From: Pseudomonas jinjuensis
GTDB lineage: Bacteria > Pseudomonadota > Gammaproteobacteria > Pseudomonadales > Pseudomonadaceae
DNA length: 64,000 bases
Assembly: GCF_900103845.1 (NCBI RefSeq)
Contig: NZ_FNIJ01000009.1
Location: forward strand, 175,927 to 239,926
Reading direction: 5' to 3'
A program made the position numbers and the translations under genes. The notes below the pieces were generated by a model. It was not told where the DNA came from. It saw only the letters and a program-made list of their open reading frames with translations, and made no database searches. Shown here piece by piece: positions 9,579 through 17,516 of this stretch (the stretch's first letter is position 1; every line of letters begins with the position of its first letter).

Positions 9579-10328
9579 TTAGCTGAATTGCAAGACCCGG
9601 GCCGCAGCCGCCGCGTCGTCCTCGGCGGTGCGCATCATCTTCACGTGCAGCTCGAACTGGCGGGACAGGGCGAGGATCGCGGTCATCTCTTCCACCGCGT
9701 TGACGTTGCTCGATTCGAGGAAGCCGGACTGCAGCCGCGCGTTGGCGTCGGCCTGTGGCGGCAGCTGGCCGGGCTCGACTTTCGTGCGGACCAGGCCGTC
9801 GGCGCCCTTCTCCAGCTGCTTCGGATTCAGGGTGACCAGCTTGATGCGGTCGACCTCGGCCATGACGCTGGGGTTGTCGCCGAGGCCGCGGATGCTCAGG
9901 GTGCCGTCCTCGCCGATCTCGACCTTCTGCTGCGGCGGCACGGCGATCGGCCCGCCATTGCCGAGCACCGGCAAACCGTCGCCGGTGCGCAGCTGGCCGA
10001 GGGCGTCGATTTCCAGGCTGCCGGTGCGCACGTAGGCTTCACCGCCGTCCGGCGCCTGCACGGCGATCCAGGCGTCGCCCTTGGCGGCGACGTCGAGGTC
10101 GCGGCCGGTCTGCTGCAGGCTGCCGGCGGAGAAGTCGGTGCCGGGCCGCTCGCTCATCGCATAGGCCCGCGCCGGGAAGCCGTCGCCGAACACCTGCATC
10201 GAACGCGCCTGTTCAAAATCCCGGCGGAATCCGCTGGTGGAGATGTTCGCCAGGTTGTTGGCGTGAGCGCGCATGGCCAGGGTGTTCTGGCTCGCTCCAC
10301 TCATCGACACGTACAGCATCTTGTCCAC
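9579..10328 (-). CDS. flgF: Flagellar proximal rod protein FlgF
   Basis: Rod subunit of 249 aa. The N-terminal segment has the ANNLANISTSGFRRDFEQ rod signature, followed by GRDLDVAAKGDAWIAV. The C-terminal helix is SSNVNAVEEMTAILALSRQFE. Translation starts at a GTG (10328) with GGAGG about 7 bases upstream. It is the first gene of flgFGHIJKL, with a sigma-54 promoter 40 bases before the start and a terminator separating it from flgE. Confidence 0.96.
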   Translation of the reverse strand: MDKMLYVSMSGASQNTLAMRAHANNLANISTSGFRRDFEQARSMQVFGDGFPARAYAMSERPGTDFSAGSLQQTGRDLDVAAKGDAWIAVQAPDGGEAYVRTGSLEIDALGQLRTGDGLPVLGNGGPIAVPPQQKVEIGEDGTLSIRGLGDNPSVMAEVDRIKLVTLNPKQLEKGADGLVRTKVEPGQLPPQADANARLQSGFLESSNVNAVEEMTAILALSRQFELHVKMMRTAEDDAAAAARVLQFS

Positions 10329-10367
10329 GGCAATCCTCCGGCGTTTTTCAAATTCCGAAGGGGCTTC

Positions 10368-10383
10368 AGCAAGGGCTGTGCCA
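10368..10383 (-). promoter_or_regulatory. Sigma-54 promoter of flgFGHIJKL
   Basis: Minus strand reads TGGCAC-AGCCC-TTGCT, a perfect -24/-12 element (GG and GC separated by 10 bases). It lies about 40 bases upstream of the flgF GTG. Early and middle flagellar operons of Pseudomonas depend on RpoN. Confidence 0.88.
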
Positions 10384-10426
10384 GAAACCGGGAGGCGGCG
10401 TATCTATTTGTTTTCGTTCAAATAAA

Positions 10427-10446
10427 AAGGCTCCCGAGGGAGCCTT
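10427..10446 (-). terminator. Rho-independent terminator after flgBCDE
   Basis: A 9-bp stem (AAGGCTCCC/GGGAGCCTT) with a 2-base top is followed on the minus strand by TTTTTATTTG. It sits between flgE and the flgF promoter, so flgBCDE and flgFGHIJKL are separate transcription units. Confidence 0.85.
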
Positions 10447-10476
10447 GTGAAGTGCCGGCGGCGAAATGCTGCCGCT

Positions 10477-10497
10477 GGCGGCAAGGGGGTTGCCGCC
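10477..10497. promoter_or_regulatory. Palindrome upstream of flgF promoter, candidate activator site
   Basis: GGCGGCAA-N5-TTGCCGCC, an 8-bp-arm palindrome, lies about 95-115 bases upstream of the flgF -24 box. A near copy (13661-13680) lies 50-70 bases upstream of the flgB sigma-54 promoter. Both could bind an NtrC-type activator such as FleR or FleQ. That role is inferred from position only. Confidence 0.45.
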
Positions 10498-10506
10498 TGT
10501 TTTCTA

Positions 10507-10620
10507 TCGCGGGCATGGCCCGCTCCTACACGGTTTATTGGATCCCCGCGTTCGCGAGGATGACGGGTGTGAGGTGAGGCTTCATCCCTCTCCGTCTTTC
10601 CCGCGAACGCGGGAATCCAA
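10507..10620. repeat. REP half-element and GGATTCCCGCGTTCGCGGG inverted pair
   Basis: 10507-10530 is one arm of the GCGGGCATGGCCCGC REP family. It is followed by two facing copies of a second repeat, GGATCCCCGCGTTCGCGAGG near 10540 and CCCGCGAACGCGGGAATCC near 10599. They fill the 310-base flgF-flgE gap, which otherwise contains only the promoter, terminator and palindrome listed separately. Confidence 0.75.
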
Positions 10621-10638
10621 TAGAAAACCTACGCCTCA

Positions 10639-11985
10639 TCACCGCAGATTGATGATGGTGTCGGAGATGGTGCTCTCGGTCTGGATGGTCTTGGCGTTCG
10701 CCTGGTAGTTGCGCTGGGCGACGATCAGGTTGACCAGTTGCGCGGTCAGGTCGACGTTGGATTCCTCCAGCGCGCCGGAGCTGACCGAGCCGAGGGTGCC
10801 GGAGGTCGGCGTGCCGATCACCGCCTCGCCGGAAGCCAAAGTCTGCTTCCAGCCGGTGTTGCCGACCGGGGTCAGGCCCTGGGAATTGGCGAAGCTGGCG
10901 AGGATCACCTGGCCGATGGGCTTGGATTCGCCGTTGGTGTAGGTGGCGTAGATCTGCCCGTCCTGGGCGATGGACAGGCCGGACATCTGGCCGGTGCCGT
11001 AGCCGTCCTGGGTCACCGCGGTGACGGCGAAGGCGGTGTTGGTCTGGCTGGTCTTGCTCATGTCGAAGCGGATGCCGTCGGCGGACGGAACGGCGCCGTT
11101 CGAGCCCCAGGTCACCGGGTTGCTGTCGGGGTCGGTGATGGTCGCCGGCACCCAGTTGCCGAGGGTCAGCGCGCCGTTGGCGTCCAGGCCGAAGGCCGGG
11201 ATGGTGCTGGTGGGGTCGGCGGGATCGGCCAGGTTGACCGGCGCGATGGAAGTCAGCTGCCCGGCGCCATTGAACTGCAGCGAGGTACGCAGCGGCGAGG
11301 TGCTGGCCGGATCGGTCGGTGCGCGGCCGTCGACCAGCGTGTACATGCTCCAGCCGTTGCTCTCGTCCTTGACGAAGTAGTTCGTCATGGTGTGCGAGTT
11401 GCCCTGGGAGTCGTAGATGTCCACCGAGGTCGACCAGTTGTAGCTGCCGGCGTCGGTGGCGTCGAACGGGACGATGCTCGGCGGCTTGGCGGTGGAGTTC
11501 AGGCTCAGGGTCGAGGTGATCGCCGAGGTCGGGTTGGGCAGCTGGTTGGTGGTGTCGACGCGCAGGTCGCCGATCACCCCGTTGACGATGGTGCCGCTGC
11601 CATTCACGCCGTAGCCCTGCAGGCGGTTGCCGGAGTTGTCGACGATGAAGCCGGAGGCGTCGGTGCGGAACACGCCGGCGCGGGTGTACATGCGCGCGCC
11701 GTTGTCGCTGACCATGAAGAAGCCGTTGCCGTTGATCGCCAGGTCCAGGCTGTTGCCGGTGCTGCTGATGTTGCCCTGGGTGAACTGCTGGGCGATGTTC
11801 TGCGTGACCACGCCGCTGCCCACCGAGTTGCGGCCGTTGCCGAACATGGAAATGGCGTAGAGGTCGCCGAACTCGGTGCGCGACGACTTGAAGCCGGTGG
11901 TGCCGACGTTGGCGATGTTGTTGCCGGTGACGTTGAGGTCGGTGCTGGCGGCGTTCAGACCACTCAGGGCGGTATTGAAGGACAT
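10639..11985 (-). CDS. flgE: Flagellar hook protein FlgE
   Basis: Hook subunit, 448 aa, the length expected in Pseudomonas. It starts MSFNTALSGLNAASTDL followed by VTGNNIANVGTTGFKSSRTEF. The C-terminal helix is LEESNVDLTAQLVNLIVAQRNYQANAKTIQ. A strong AAAGGAGC ribosome binding site precedes the ATG. It follows flgD by 20 bases and ends the flgBCDE unit before a repeat-rich gap. Confidence 0.97.
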   Translation of the reverse strand: MSFNTALSGLNAASTDLNVTGNNIANVGTTGFKSSRTEFGDLYAISMFGNGRNSVGSGVVTQNIAQQFTQGNISSTGNSLDLAINGNGFFMVSDNGARMYTRAGVFRTDASGFIVDNSGNRLQGYGVNGSGTIVNGVIGDLRVDTTNQLPNPTSAITSTLSLNSTAKPPSIVPFDATDAGSYNWSTSVDIYDSQGNSHTMTNYFVKDESNGWSMYTLVDGRAPTDPASTSPLRTSLQFNGAGQLTSIAPVNLADPADPTSTIPAFGLDANGALTLGNWVPATITDPDSNPVTWGSNGAVPSADGIRFDMSKTSQTNTAFAVTAVTQDGYGTGQMSGLSIAQDGQIYATYTNGESKPIGQVILASFANSQGLTPVGNTGWKQTLASGEAVIGTPTSGTLGSVSSGALEESNVDLTAQLVNLIVAQRNYQANAKTIQTESTISDTIINLR

Positions 11986-12005
11986 GGATCTGCTCCTTTA
12001 TGGAT

Positions 12006-12692
12006 TCACTTGCCGATGGTCTGGACGCTGGAGGCCCGCACCCCGCCGATGCCGGCGAGGTTGAGGATCATGCCTTCGCCGCTCTGCCCGAGGGTCACGC
12101 TGTTGACCGTGGCCGGCAGGTAGGTGGCGAGATCGACGGAGGTGCCGTCGAAGCTGGCCGAAGCCTTGAACTTGTAGATGCCGCCGGAAACGAAGTTGCC
12201 GTCCTCGTCCTTGCCGTCCCAGCTGAAGTCGGCGCTGCCGGCCTTCTGCGTGCCGAGGTCGAGGGTGCGCACCAGTTCGCCGGATTCGTCGTAGATCTTC
12301 ACCGTCACGCCATCGCCGGAGGCCGGCATGGCGAAGCTGCCGTCGAGCGACTCGCCGGACTCCAGCTGCGCCTTGTCGGACGCGACTATCACCGAGCGGC
12401 CGACCAGCGACGAGGCCTGCAGCGCCTGGGACGACTGGAACGCGGAGTAGAAGGAGCCGAGGGTGCCGTCGAGGTTCTGCATGCTTTCCAGGCTGCTGAA
12501 CTGCGCCAGCTGCGAGACGAAGGCGGTGTTGTCCTGCGGCTCCAGCGGGTTCTGGTTGTTCATCTGGGTGACCAGCAACTGCAGGAAGGAGTCCTTGCCG
12601 AGGTTGTTGCTGCCGGCGCTCGCATCGGCGCCGCGCGAGGTGCCGTTCAGGTTCGCCAGGATCGCACTGGACGTGCTGCTATCTACGTTCAT
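12006..12692 (-). CDS. flgD: Flagellar hook cap / assembly protein FlgD
   Basis: Scaffold that caps the growing hook and is shed afterwards; 228 aa. The N-terminal export and cap region carries the family motif FLQLLVTQMNNQNPLEPQDN (about residues 32-51). The C-terminal half has the FlgD Ig-like and Tudor-like region (GELVRTLDLGTQKAGSADFSWDGKDEDG). It sits 9 bases after flgC and 20 before flgE. Confidence 0.96.
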   Translation of the reverse strand: MNVDSSTSSAILANLNGTSRGADASAGSNNLGKDSFLQLLVTQMNNQNPLEPQDNTAFVSQLAQFSSLESMQNLDGTLGSFYSAFQSSQALQASSLVGRSVIVASDKAQLESGESLDGSFAMPASGDGVTVKIYDESGELVRTLDLGTQKAGSADFSWDGKDEDGNFVSGGIYKFKASASFDGTSVDLATYLPATVNSVTLGQSGEGMILNLAGIGGVRASSVQTIGK

Positions 12693-12701
12693 CGAGGTTC
12701 C

Positions 12702-13142
12702 TTACTGACCCAGGGTCAGGACCTTCTGCATCATCTGCTTGGCGGTGTTCATCATTTCCGCGTTGGTCTGGAAGGCGCGGCTGGCGGAGATCATGTCGGT
12801 CATTTCCTCCACCACGTTGACGTTCGGGTAGTACACGTAGCCCTCGGCATTGGCCGCCGGATGGTTCGGCTCGTAGCGCGGCACCAGCGGGCTCTGGTCC
12901 TCGACCACGCCGAGCACCTGCACGCCGCTGCCGGCCTGGTCGCCCTCGGCGAACAGCGAGCCCTGCCCGCCCTGCGCCTGCTGGAACATGGTGGCGAACA
13001 CCGGATGGCGGGAGCGGTAGGTCTGGTCGACGCTGGAGGAAACCGTCTCGGCGTTGGCGATGTTGCTGGCGGTGGTGTTCAGCCGGGTGGTCTGGGCGCT
13101 CATGCCGGTGCCGGCGATGTTGAAGACATTGGCTAGCGACAT
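12702..13142 (-). CDS. flgC: Flagellar proximal rod protein FlgC
   Basis: Rod subunit, 146 aa when started at MSLANVFNIAGTGMSAQTTR, as in relatives; an in-frame ATG 9 bases upstream is possible. It shows the rod signature TTASNIANAETVSSS and the C-terminal VNVVEEMTDMISASRAFQTN. It starts 5 bases after the flgB stop, so translation is probably coupled. Confidence 0.96.
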   Translation of the reverse strand: MSLANVFNIAGTGMSAQTTRLNTTASNIANAETVSSSVDQTYRSRHPVFATMFQQAQGGQGSLFAEGDQAGSGVQVLGVVEDQSPLVPRYEPNHPAANAEGYVYYPNVNVVEEMTDMISASRAFQTNAEMMNTAKQMMQKVLTLGQ

Positions 13143-13147
13143 GGCGA

Positions 13148-13555
13148 TCACTCCCCGCGCAGGGCGCTCATCAGGCCCTTGAACTTGTTGTTGAGGAAGG
13201 TGAAGGAAGCCTGGAAGTGCACCGAGTTCTCGGCGTACTTGGCCTGCTCGACCTGGGCATCGACGCTGTTCTGGTCCAGCGACGCCTGCATCGGGATGCG
13301 GTACTGCAGGACGTCGTCGCCCGCGCCGAAACCTTCCGCGGCGATGTGCCGGGCGCTGGTGCGGGTGGCGGCGAAGGCGCCGTGCTGCGTCTTCTCGGCC
13401 TGGGCGGCGAGCACGCTGGCGAAGTCCAGGTCGCGCGCCTTGTAGTTCGGGGTGTCGGCGTTGGCCAGGTTGTTGGCCAGCACCTCGGCCCGCTGCGAAC
13501 GGAACGCGAGGGCCTGCTGGTGGATGCCGAGGGCTTTGTCGAAGCTGATGCTCAT
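13148..13555 (-). CDS. flgB: Flagellar proximal rod protein FlgB
   Basis: Rod subunit of 135 aa from MSISFDKALGIHQQALAFR, the canonical FlgB length. It contains RAEVLANNLANADTPNYKARDLDF, the rod N-terminal signature. First gene of flgBCDE, 40 bases downstream of a sigma-54 promoter. An upstream in-frame extension is ignored because it would start 5' of the predicted transcription start. Confidence 0.95.
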   Translation of the reverse strand: MSISFDKALGIHQQALAFRSQRAEVLANNLANADTPNYKARDLDFASVLAAQAEKTQHGAFAATRTSARHIAAEGFGAGDDVLQYRIPMQASLDQNSVDAQVEQAKYAENSVHFQASFTFLNNKFKGLMSALRGE

Positions 13556-13594
13556 GGTCACGAACCTTTGCCGGTATGGGCCTGCCATCACTTC

Positions 13595-13610
13595 AGCAAG
13601 GTGCGTGCCA
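13595..13610 (-). promoter_or_regulatory. Sigma-54 promoter of flgBCDE
   Basis: Minus strand reads TGGCAC-GCACC-TTGCT, a perfect -24/-12 promoter about 40 bases before flgB. It is nearly identical to the flgF promoter, including the downstream GAAG. Confidence 0.9.
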
Positions 13611-13660
13611 GATCATTCAGCCTTTATGAATCAGGGAGTTGGGCGATTCTGCCGGCGGCA

Positions 13661-13680
13661 GGCGGCAAGGGTTTTCCGCC
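13661..13680. promoter_or_regulatory. Palindrome upstream of flgB promoter, candidate activator site
   Basis: Minus strand GGCGGAAAACCCTTGCCGCC, near-identical to the element 5' of flgF (10477-10497), with further TTGCCGCC-like half sites up to about 13702. It is positioned 50-70 bases upstream of the sigma-54 promoter, a typical enhancer distance. FleR/FleQ binding is a guess from context. Confidence 0.45.
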
Positions 13681-13703
13681 TGGCGGCAAAGCGAAGCGGC
13701 AAG

Positions 13704-13731
13704 CGTAGGGTGGATCACGCTCCACCCTACG
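13704..13731. repeat. Short CGTAGGGTGGA inverted repeat
   Basis: CGTAGGGTGGA (13704-13714) and TCCACCCTACG (13721-13731) are 11-base inverted arms with a 6-base spacer. This is the compact form of a family found at 21387-21462, 48067-48149 and 61062-61146. Confidence 0.75.
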
Positions 13732-13734
13732 TTT

Positions 13735-13842
13735 CTGTCTTGGCATCTCGGCGCATTTTGTTCGCGAGCAAGGACTGGGCGTCCCCCTCGGTCCTGCGAA
13801 GAGCGGGAACGTGCCTGTAGGAGCGGGCCATGCCCGCGACCG
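13735..13842. repeat. 108-bp dispersed repeat with embedded REP
   Basis: 13735-13842 matches 21493-21600 at about 103 of 108 positions (CTGTCTTGG... through GTTCGCGAGCAAGGACTGGG to the REP arm GGAGCGGGCCATGCCCGC). It lies between cheR and flgB. No reading frame is credible in it. Confidence 0.8.
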
Positions 13843-13857
13843 GCCCCGCCGCCGCCG

Positions 13858-14685
13858 TCACTTCGCCCGGTAAACGATCCCCGGATTGCACTGCACCATC
13901 TGGTAATGCTCCGGCAATCCGTTCAGCGCCTCGGAGGCGCCGAGGAACAGGTAGCCGCCCGGCTTCAGCGCCGCGTGCATGCGCAGCAGGATGTCGCGCT
14001 TGGCTTCCACCGAGAAGTAGATCAGCACGTTGCGGCAGAAGATCAGGTCGAACTTGCCCAGCAGCGCGTAGCTGTCCAGCAGGTTCAGCGCGCGGAATTC
14101 GACGCGGCTGCGGATTGCCGGCTTCACCGTCCAGCGTCCCGGCGAGCGCTCCTCGAAGTAGCGCTGCTGGCGTTCCGGCGCCAGGCCTCGGCCCATCGCC
14201 AGGTTGTCGTACTCGCCGGACTTGCATGCCACCAGCATCGAGCCGGACAGGTCGGTGGCGACGATCTGCGCCCCGCCGCGCAGCTGGCCGAGATTGCTGC
14301 GCTCGAATTCGTCGATCGCCATCGACAGCGAATAGGGCTCCTGGCCGGACGAACAGGCCGCCGACCAGATGCGCAGGCGCTGGCCGGGGTTGGCCTTGAT
14401 CAGCTCGGGCAGGATGCGGCTCTTCAGCACCTCGAACGGATAGGTGTCGCGAAACCACAGGGTCTCGTTGGTGGTCATGGCGTCCACCACCTGCTCGCGC
14501 AGCGCGGCGCCGCCCGGCGCCTGGACCTTCTGCAGCAGTTCGCCGAGCGAACGGATGCCGACCTGCTCCATCAGCCGGTTGAGCCGGCTGGACACCAGGT
14601 ACTGCTTGTTGGCGCCCAGCACGATCCCGCAGGTCTTCTCCAGGAAGGCCCGGAACAGCTCGTATTCGGAGGGGGTCGCGGTCAA
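13858..14685 (-). CDS. cheR: Chemotaxis protein methyltransferase CheR
   Basis: SAM-dependent methylation of glutamates on chemoreceptors. With a TTG start at 14685 (AAAGAGGCG about 8 bases upstream) the product is 275 aa and begins close to the family start, SEYELFRAFLEKTCGIVLG. It shows the CheR N-terminal helical domain, then the methyltransferase fold (RIWSAACSSGQEPYSLSMAI, VATDLSGSML, FDLIFCRNVLIYF, GGYLFLGASE). A longer frame reaches an ATG at 14793, but those residues do not resemble CheR. It follows cheV by about 97 bases. Confidence 0.93.
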   Translation of the reverse strand: MTATPSEYELFRAFLEKTCGIVLGANKQYLVSSRLNRLMEQVGIRSLGELLQKVQAPGGAALREQVVDAMTTNETLWFRDTYPFEVLKSRILPELIKANPGQRLRIWSAACSSGQEPYSLSMAIDEFERSNLGQLRGGAQIVATDLSGSMLVACKSGEYDNLAMGRGLAPERQQRYFEERSPGRWTVKPAIRSRVEFRALNLLDSYALLGKFDLIFCRNVLIYFSVEAKRDILLRMHAALKPGGYLFLGASEALNGLPEHYQMVQCNPGIVYRAK

Positions 14686-14782
14686 GGAAATCGCCTCTTT
14701 GCGCTGGGGGAATGGCGTGCAGGGCGCGCCGCCGGTCAGGCCCGGCAGGGGCCTGACGGCGCGCGTGACGCCGGCGATCGGT

Positions 14783-15715
14783 TCAATGTCCATCCACGGC
14801 CCTGATGCGCTCGCTCACCCGTGCCGCCAGGTCGTCCGGATTGAACTTGGCGAGGAAGTCGTTGGCGCCGACCTTCTTCACCATGGCCTGGTTGAACACG
14901 CCGGACAGCGAAGTATGCAGGAGAATGTGCAGGTCCTGCAGCCGCGTGTCGTGACGGATTTCCGCCGTGAGGGTGTAGCCGTCCATCTCCGGCATCTCGA
15001 TGTCCGAGATCACCATCAGCAGTTCCTGCCCCGGCCGCCCGCCGGCATCCACCATCTGCCGCAGGTAGTCCAGCGCCTGGCGGCCGTCGCCGAGGGCGAA
15101 GGCTTCCACGCCCACGGTGTCCAGGCAGCGCAGCAGCTGCTTGCGCGCCACCGAGGAGTCGTCCACCACCAGCACGCGCTTGCCCGGCGCGCGGCTCTGC
15201 ACCTCGGGGTCGAGCACGCCGTCGGAAATCTTCTCGGAAGTCGGCGCCACTTCGGCGAGGACCTTCTCCACGTCGATGATTTCCACCATCCGCCCGTCCA
15301 CCCGCGTCACCGCCGTCAGGTAGTGGTCGCGGCCGGTACCGCTGGGCGGCGGCAGGACTTCCTCCCAGTTCAGGTTGACGATGCGCTCCACCGACTGCAC
15401 CAGGAAGCCCTGCACCTTGGTGTTGTACTCGGTGATGATCACGAAGCTGTTGGCGAGATCGCGCAGCCCCGGGCGCCCGGTCGCCATCGACAGGTCGAGG
15501 ATCGGGATGGTGCCGCCGCGGATGTTCGCCACCCCGCGCACCACCTGGTTGGACTTTGGCATCACCGTCAGCCGCGGGCACTGCAGCACCTCGCGCACCT
15601 TGAACACGTTGATCCCGTAAAGCTGGCTGCCATCCAGACGGAACAGCAGCAATTCGAGGCGATTCTGCCCGACCAGCTGGGTTCGCCGGTCGACCGAATC
15701 CATGACTCCGGCCAT
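14783..15715 (-). CDS. cheV: Chemotaxis coupling protein CheV
   Basis: CheW-receiver fusion of 310 aa that links receptors to CheA and is tuned by phosphorylation. The CheW domain covers about residues 15-160 (LLLFRLDGSQLYGINVFKVREVL, VVRGVANIRGGTIPILDLS). The receiver domain covers about 180-305 (RVLVVDDSSVARKQLL, with phospho-acceptor Asp in VISDIEMPEMDG). The ATG at 15715 follows GGGGAGGTGCA. It is divergent from flgA, and cheV-cheR probably form one unit. Confidence 0.95.
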   Translation of the reverse strand: MAGVMDSVDRRTQLVGQNRLELLLFRLDGSQLYGINVFKVREVLQCPRLTVMPKSNQVVRGVANIRGGTIPILDLSMATGRPGLRDLANSFVIITEYNTKVQGFLVQSVERIVNLNWEEVLPPPSGTGRDHYLTAVTRVDGRMVEIIDVEKVLAEVAPTSEKISDGVLDPEVQSRAPGKRVLVVDDSSVARKQLLRCLDTVGVEAFALGDGRQALDYLRQMVDAGGRPGQELLMVISDIEMPEMDGYTLTAEIRHDTRLQDLHILLHTSLSGVFNQAMVKKVGANDFLAKFNPDDLAARVSERIRAVDGH

Positions 15716-15749
15716 TGCACCTCCCCGCAGTGCCGCCTCGACTGCCGGG

Positions 15750-15765
15750 CGGCACGACCATTGCT
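15750..15765 (+). promoter_or_regulatory. Candidate sigma-54 promoter of flgA
   Basis: CGGCAC-GACCA-TTGCT has the correct GG-N10-GC spacing. A start about 12 bases past the GC would fall at the flgA ATG itself (15777), giving an almost leaderless transcript. Either flgA is translated that way or this match is coincidental. Confidence 0.45.
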
Positions 15766-15776
15766 TGAACCGTTGC

Positions 15777-16535
15777 ATGAGACAGGCAACGACATTTTTC
15801 CGACGCCGACGCGAAACGCGCCGGACGCTCGCCGGAGCACTCGGCATCGCGGCCGCCCTCCTGCTTGGCGACAGCCAGGCCAGGGGCTTTACCGCGCCCG
15901 AGGTACTTATCGGCTCCGCCCAGGGATTTCTTGAGTTCAAGGTGGAAGAACACTTGCGCGCCAGCGGCATCGACGCCCGCTACGAGATCGAGATCGGCCG
16001 CATCGACCCGCGCCTGCGCCTCGCCGAGTGCGACCAGCCGCTGAACCAGGCGCTGGAAAGCCCGGCGCAACCGGTCGGCCGGGTCACGCTGCGGGTGCGC
16101 TGCGACGGCAGTTCGCCGTGGACGGTGTTCGTCCCGGCGCAGGTGCGGCTGTTCCGCGAGGTGCTGGTGACCACCCGCCCACTGAAGCGCGGCCGGGTGG
16201 TGGAAGCCGGCGACATCGCCCAGGTGGAGCGCGACACCGGCCTGCTCACCCAGGGCTATCTCACCGACCCCGAACAGGCGCTCGGGCAGAAACTCCGCCG
16301 CGCCACGCCGGGCGAGCAGGTCCTCGCCCCGGTATTCCTCGAACAGGCCGAGGCGGTGCGCAGGGGCGACGCGGTGATGATCCGCGCCCGCAGCAGCAGG
16401 GTGAACGTGGTGATGCCCGGCGAGGCGCTGGCCGACGGCGTGCCCGGCCAGCAGATCCGCGTGCGCAACCTGCAGTCGCAGCGGGTGGTGAAGGCGCGGG
16501 TGGTGGAACCGGGAACCGTGGAAGTCGGCTTGTAG
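15777..16535 (+). CDS. flgA: Flagellar P-ring assembly chaperone FlgA
   Basis: Periplasmic chaperone for FlgI polymerisation, 252 aa. An Arg-rich n-region and hydrophobic core (TLAGALGIAAALLLGDSQARG) form a Sec signal peptide. The body carries the SAF-type FlgA domain (LITTRPLKRGR-like VLVTTRPLKRGRVVEAGDIAQV, RRATPGEQVLAPVFL). The ATG at 15777 is the natural start; the open frame begins at 15702 but would overlap cheV regulatory sequence. It is divergent from cheV and followed by flgM. Confidence 0.93.
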   Translation: MRQATTFFRRRRETRRTLAGALGIAAALLLGDSQARGFTAPEVLIGSAQGFLEFKVEEHLRASGIDARYEIEIGRIDPRLRLAECDQPLNQALESPAQPVGRVTLRVRCDGSSPWTVFVPAQVRLFREVLVTTRPLKRGRVVEAGDIAQVERDTGLLTQGYLTDPEQALGQKLRRATPGEQVLAPVFLEQAEAVRRGDAVMIRARSSRVNVVMPGEALADGVPGQQIRVRNLQSQRVVKARVVEPGTVEVGL

Positions 16536-16587
16536 CGATTTGTCGCAAGGCTCCCTAAACTGTGCGCGAATGCGCAAGATTTTGAGT

Positions 16588-16614
16588 TAAAGGTTTTCCC
16601 TTTCCGGCCGACAA
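16588..16614 (+). promoter_or_regulatory. Sigma-28 (FliA) promoter of flgM
   Basis: TAAAGGTT, 11 bases, GCCGACAA, a close match to the sigma-28 consensus and the same spacing as the fliC promoter. It lies 37 bases upstream of the flgM ATG, consistent with feedback of the anti-sigma factor on its own sigma. Confidence 0.88.
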
Positions 16615-16650
16615 CCGGGTCAAGCGTGCAAAACCCCAGAGGTTCATACC

Positions 16651-16971
16651 ATGGTCATCGACTTCAACCGGCTGAATCCCGCCGGCACACCAGTCAGCAC
16701 CGGGCGCAGCGGCAGCGTGCAGAATGATCGCAACGAAGCCGCCGCCCCCGAGGCGACCGGCGCCACTGCCGCCAGCGGCAAGAGCGGCGAATCCGTGCAG
16801 CTCAGCGATACCGCGCAGCAGCTGCAGAAAGCCAGCGAACAGCTGAAGGAGCTGCCGGTGGTCGACAAGGAAAAGGTCGAGCGCATCAAGCAGGCCATCG
16901 CCGACGGCAGCTACCAGGTCGACGCCGAGCGCGTCGCCAGCAAGCTGCTCGATTTCGAATCCAAGCGCTGA
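16651..16971 (+). CDS. flgM: Anti-sigma-28 factor FlgM
   Basis: Small (106 aa) inhibitor of FliA, secreted once the hook is finished so that late genes such as fliC are released. It begins [21 protein letters not shown] disordered Ala/Ser/Gly-rich middle follows. The C-terminal sigma-binding part has [17 protein letters not shown] and [28 protein letters not shown]. It is followed 28 bases later by flgN. Confidence 0.96.
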   Translation: MVIDFNRLNPAGTPVSTGRSGSVQNDRNEAAAPEATGATAASGKSGESVQLSDTAQQLQKASEQLKELPVVDKEKVERIKQAIADGSYQVDAERVASKLLDFESKR

Positions 16972-16999
16972 CCTTCAGGTCGCCTGAGCCGAGCCCGCG

Positions 17000-17464
17000 A
17001 TGTCCGACTCGATCCTGCTCCAGCTGTTCATCGACGATATCGACGCCGCCAACCGGCTGCTGCAGTCGCTCGATGAGGAATTCCAGGCGCTGGAACAGCG
17101 CGACCTGCCCCGTCTGCAGCAACTGCTGGACGGCAAGCTGCCACTGGTGCAGCAGCTGGAGCGCAACGCCCGTCTGCGTGGAGACATCCTCCAGCAGGGC
17201 GGCCTGAGCCTGGATCGCGCCGGCCTCGCCCGACTGGTCGCACAGGGTGCCGCCAGCGAGCTGCTGGAGCGCAGCGACGAACTGGCCGCGCGGCTCGAAC
17301 AGTGCCAGCAGGCCAACCTGCGCAACGGCCGGGTGATCCGCGCCGGACAGGTATCCACCGGACGCCTGCTGGACATCCTCCGCGGCCAGGACACCCCGAG
17401 TCTCTACGACCGTCACGGCGGCGCCACCAGCGGAACCCGCCAGCGCCCGCTCAGCCAGGCCTGA
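17000..17464 (+). CDS. flgN: Flagellar export chaperone FlgN
   Basis: Predicted chaperone for FlgK and FlgL export, 154 aa and almost wholly helical, rich in Leu/Gln/Glu/Arg. Family features include LLQSLDEEFQALEQRDLPRLQQLLDGKLPLVQQLE near the N-terminus and a polar C-terminal tail (STGRLLDILRGQDTPSLYDRHG). It is conserved immediately after flgM. Confidence 0.93.
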   Translation: MSDSILLQLFIDDIDAANRLLQSLDEEFQALEQRDLPRLQQLLDGKLPLVQQLERNARLRGDILQQGGLSLDRAGLARLVAQGAASELLERSDELAARLEQCQQANLRNGRVIRAGQVSTGRLLDILRGQDTPSLYDRHGGATSGTRQRPLSQA

Positions 17465-17516
17465 AATACCGATCCGGTCCACGAACAAAAGCACTAAGGA
17501 TGGAGAGTTTTCGATC

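Noticed and set aside
13727-14458. Minus-strand frame overlapping cheR
   Set aside because: It runs out of frame through cheR and the dispersed repeat; cheR in the other frame is unambiguous.
13858-14793. Longer CheR from ATG 14793
   Set aside because: The extra 36 residues do not resemble CheR, and the TTG at 14685 has a good ribosome binding site at the expected N-terminus.
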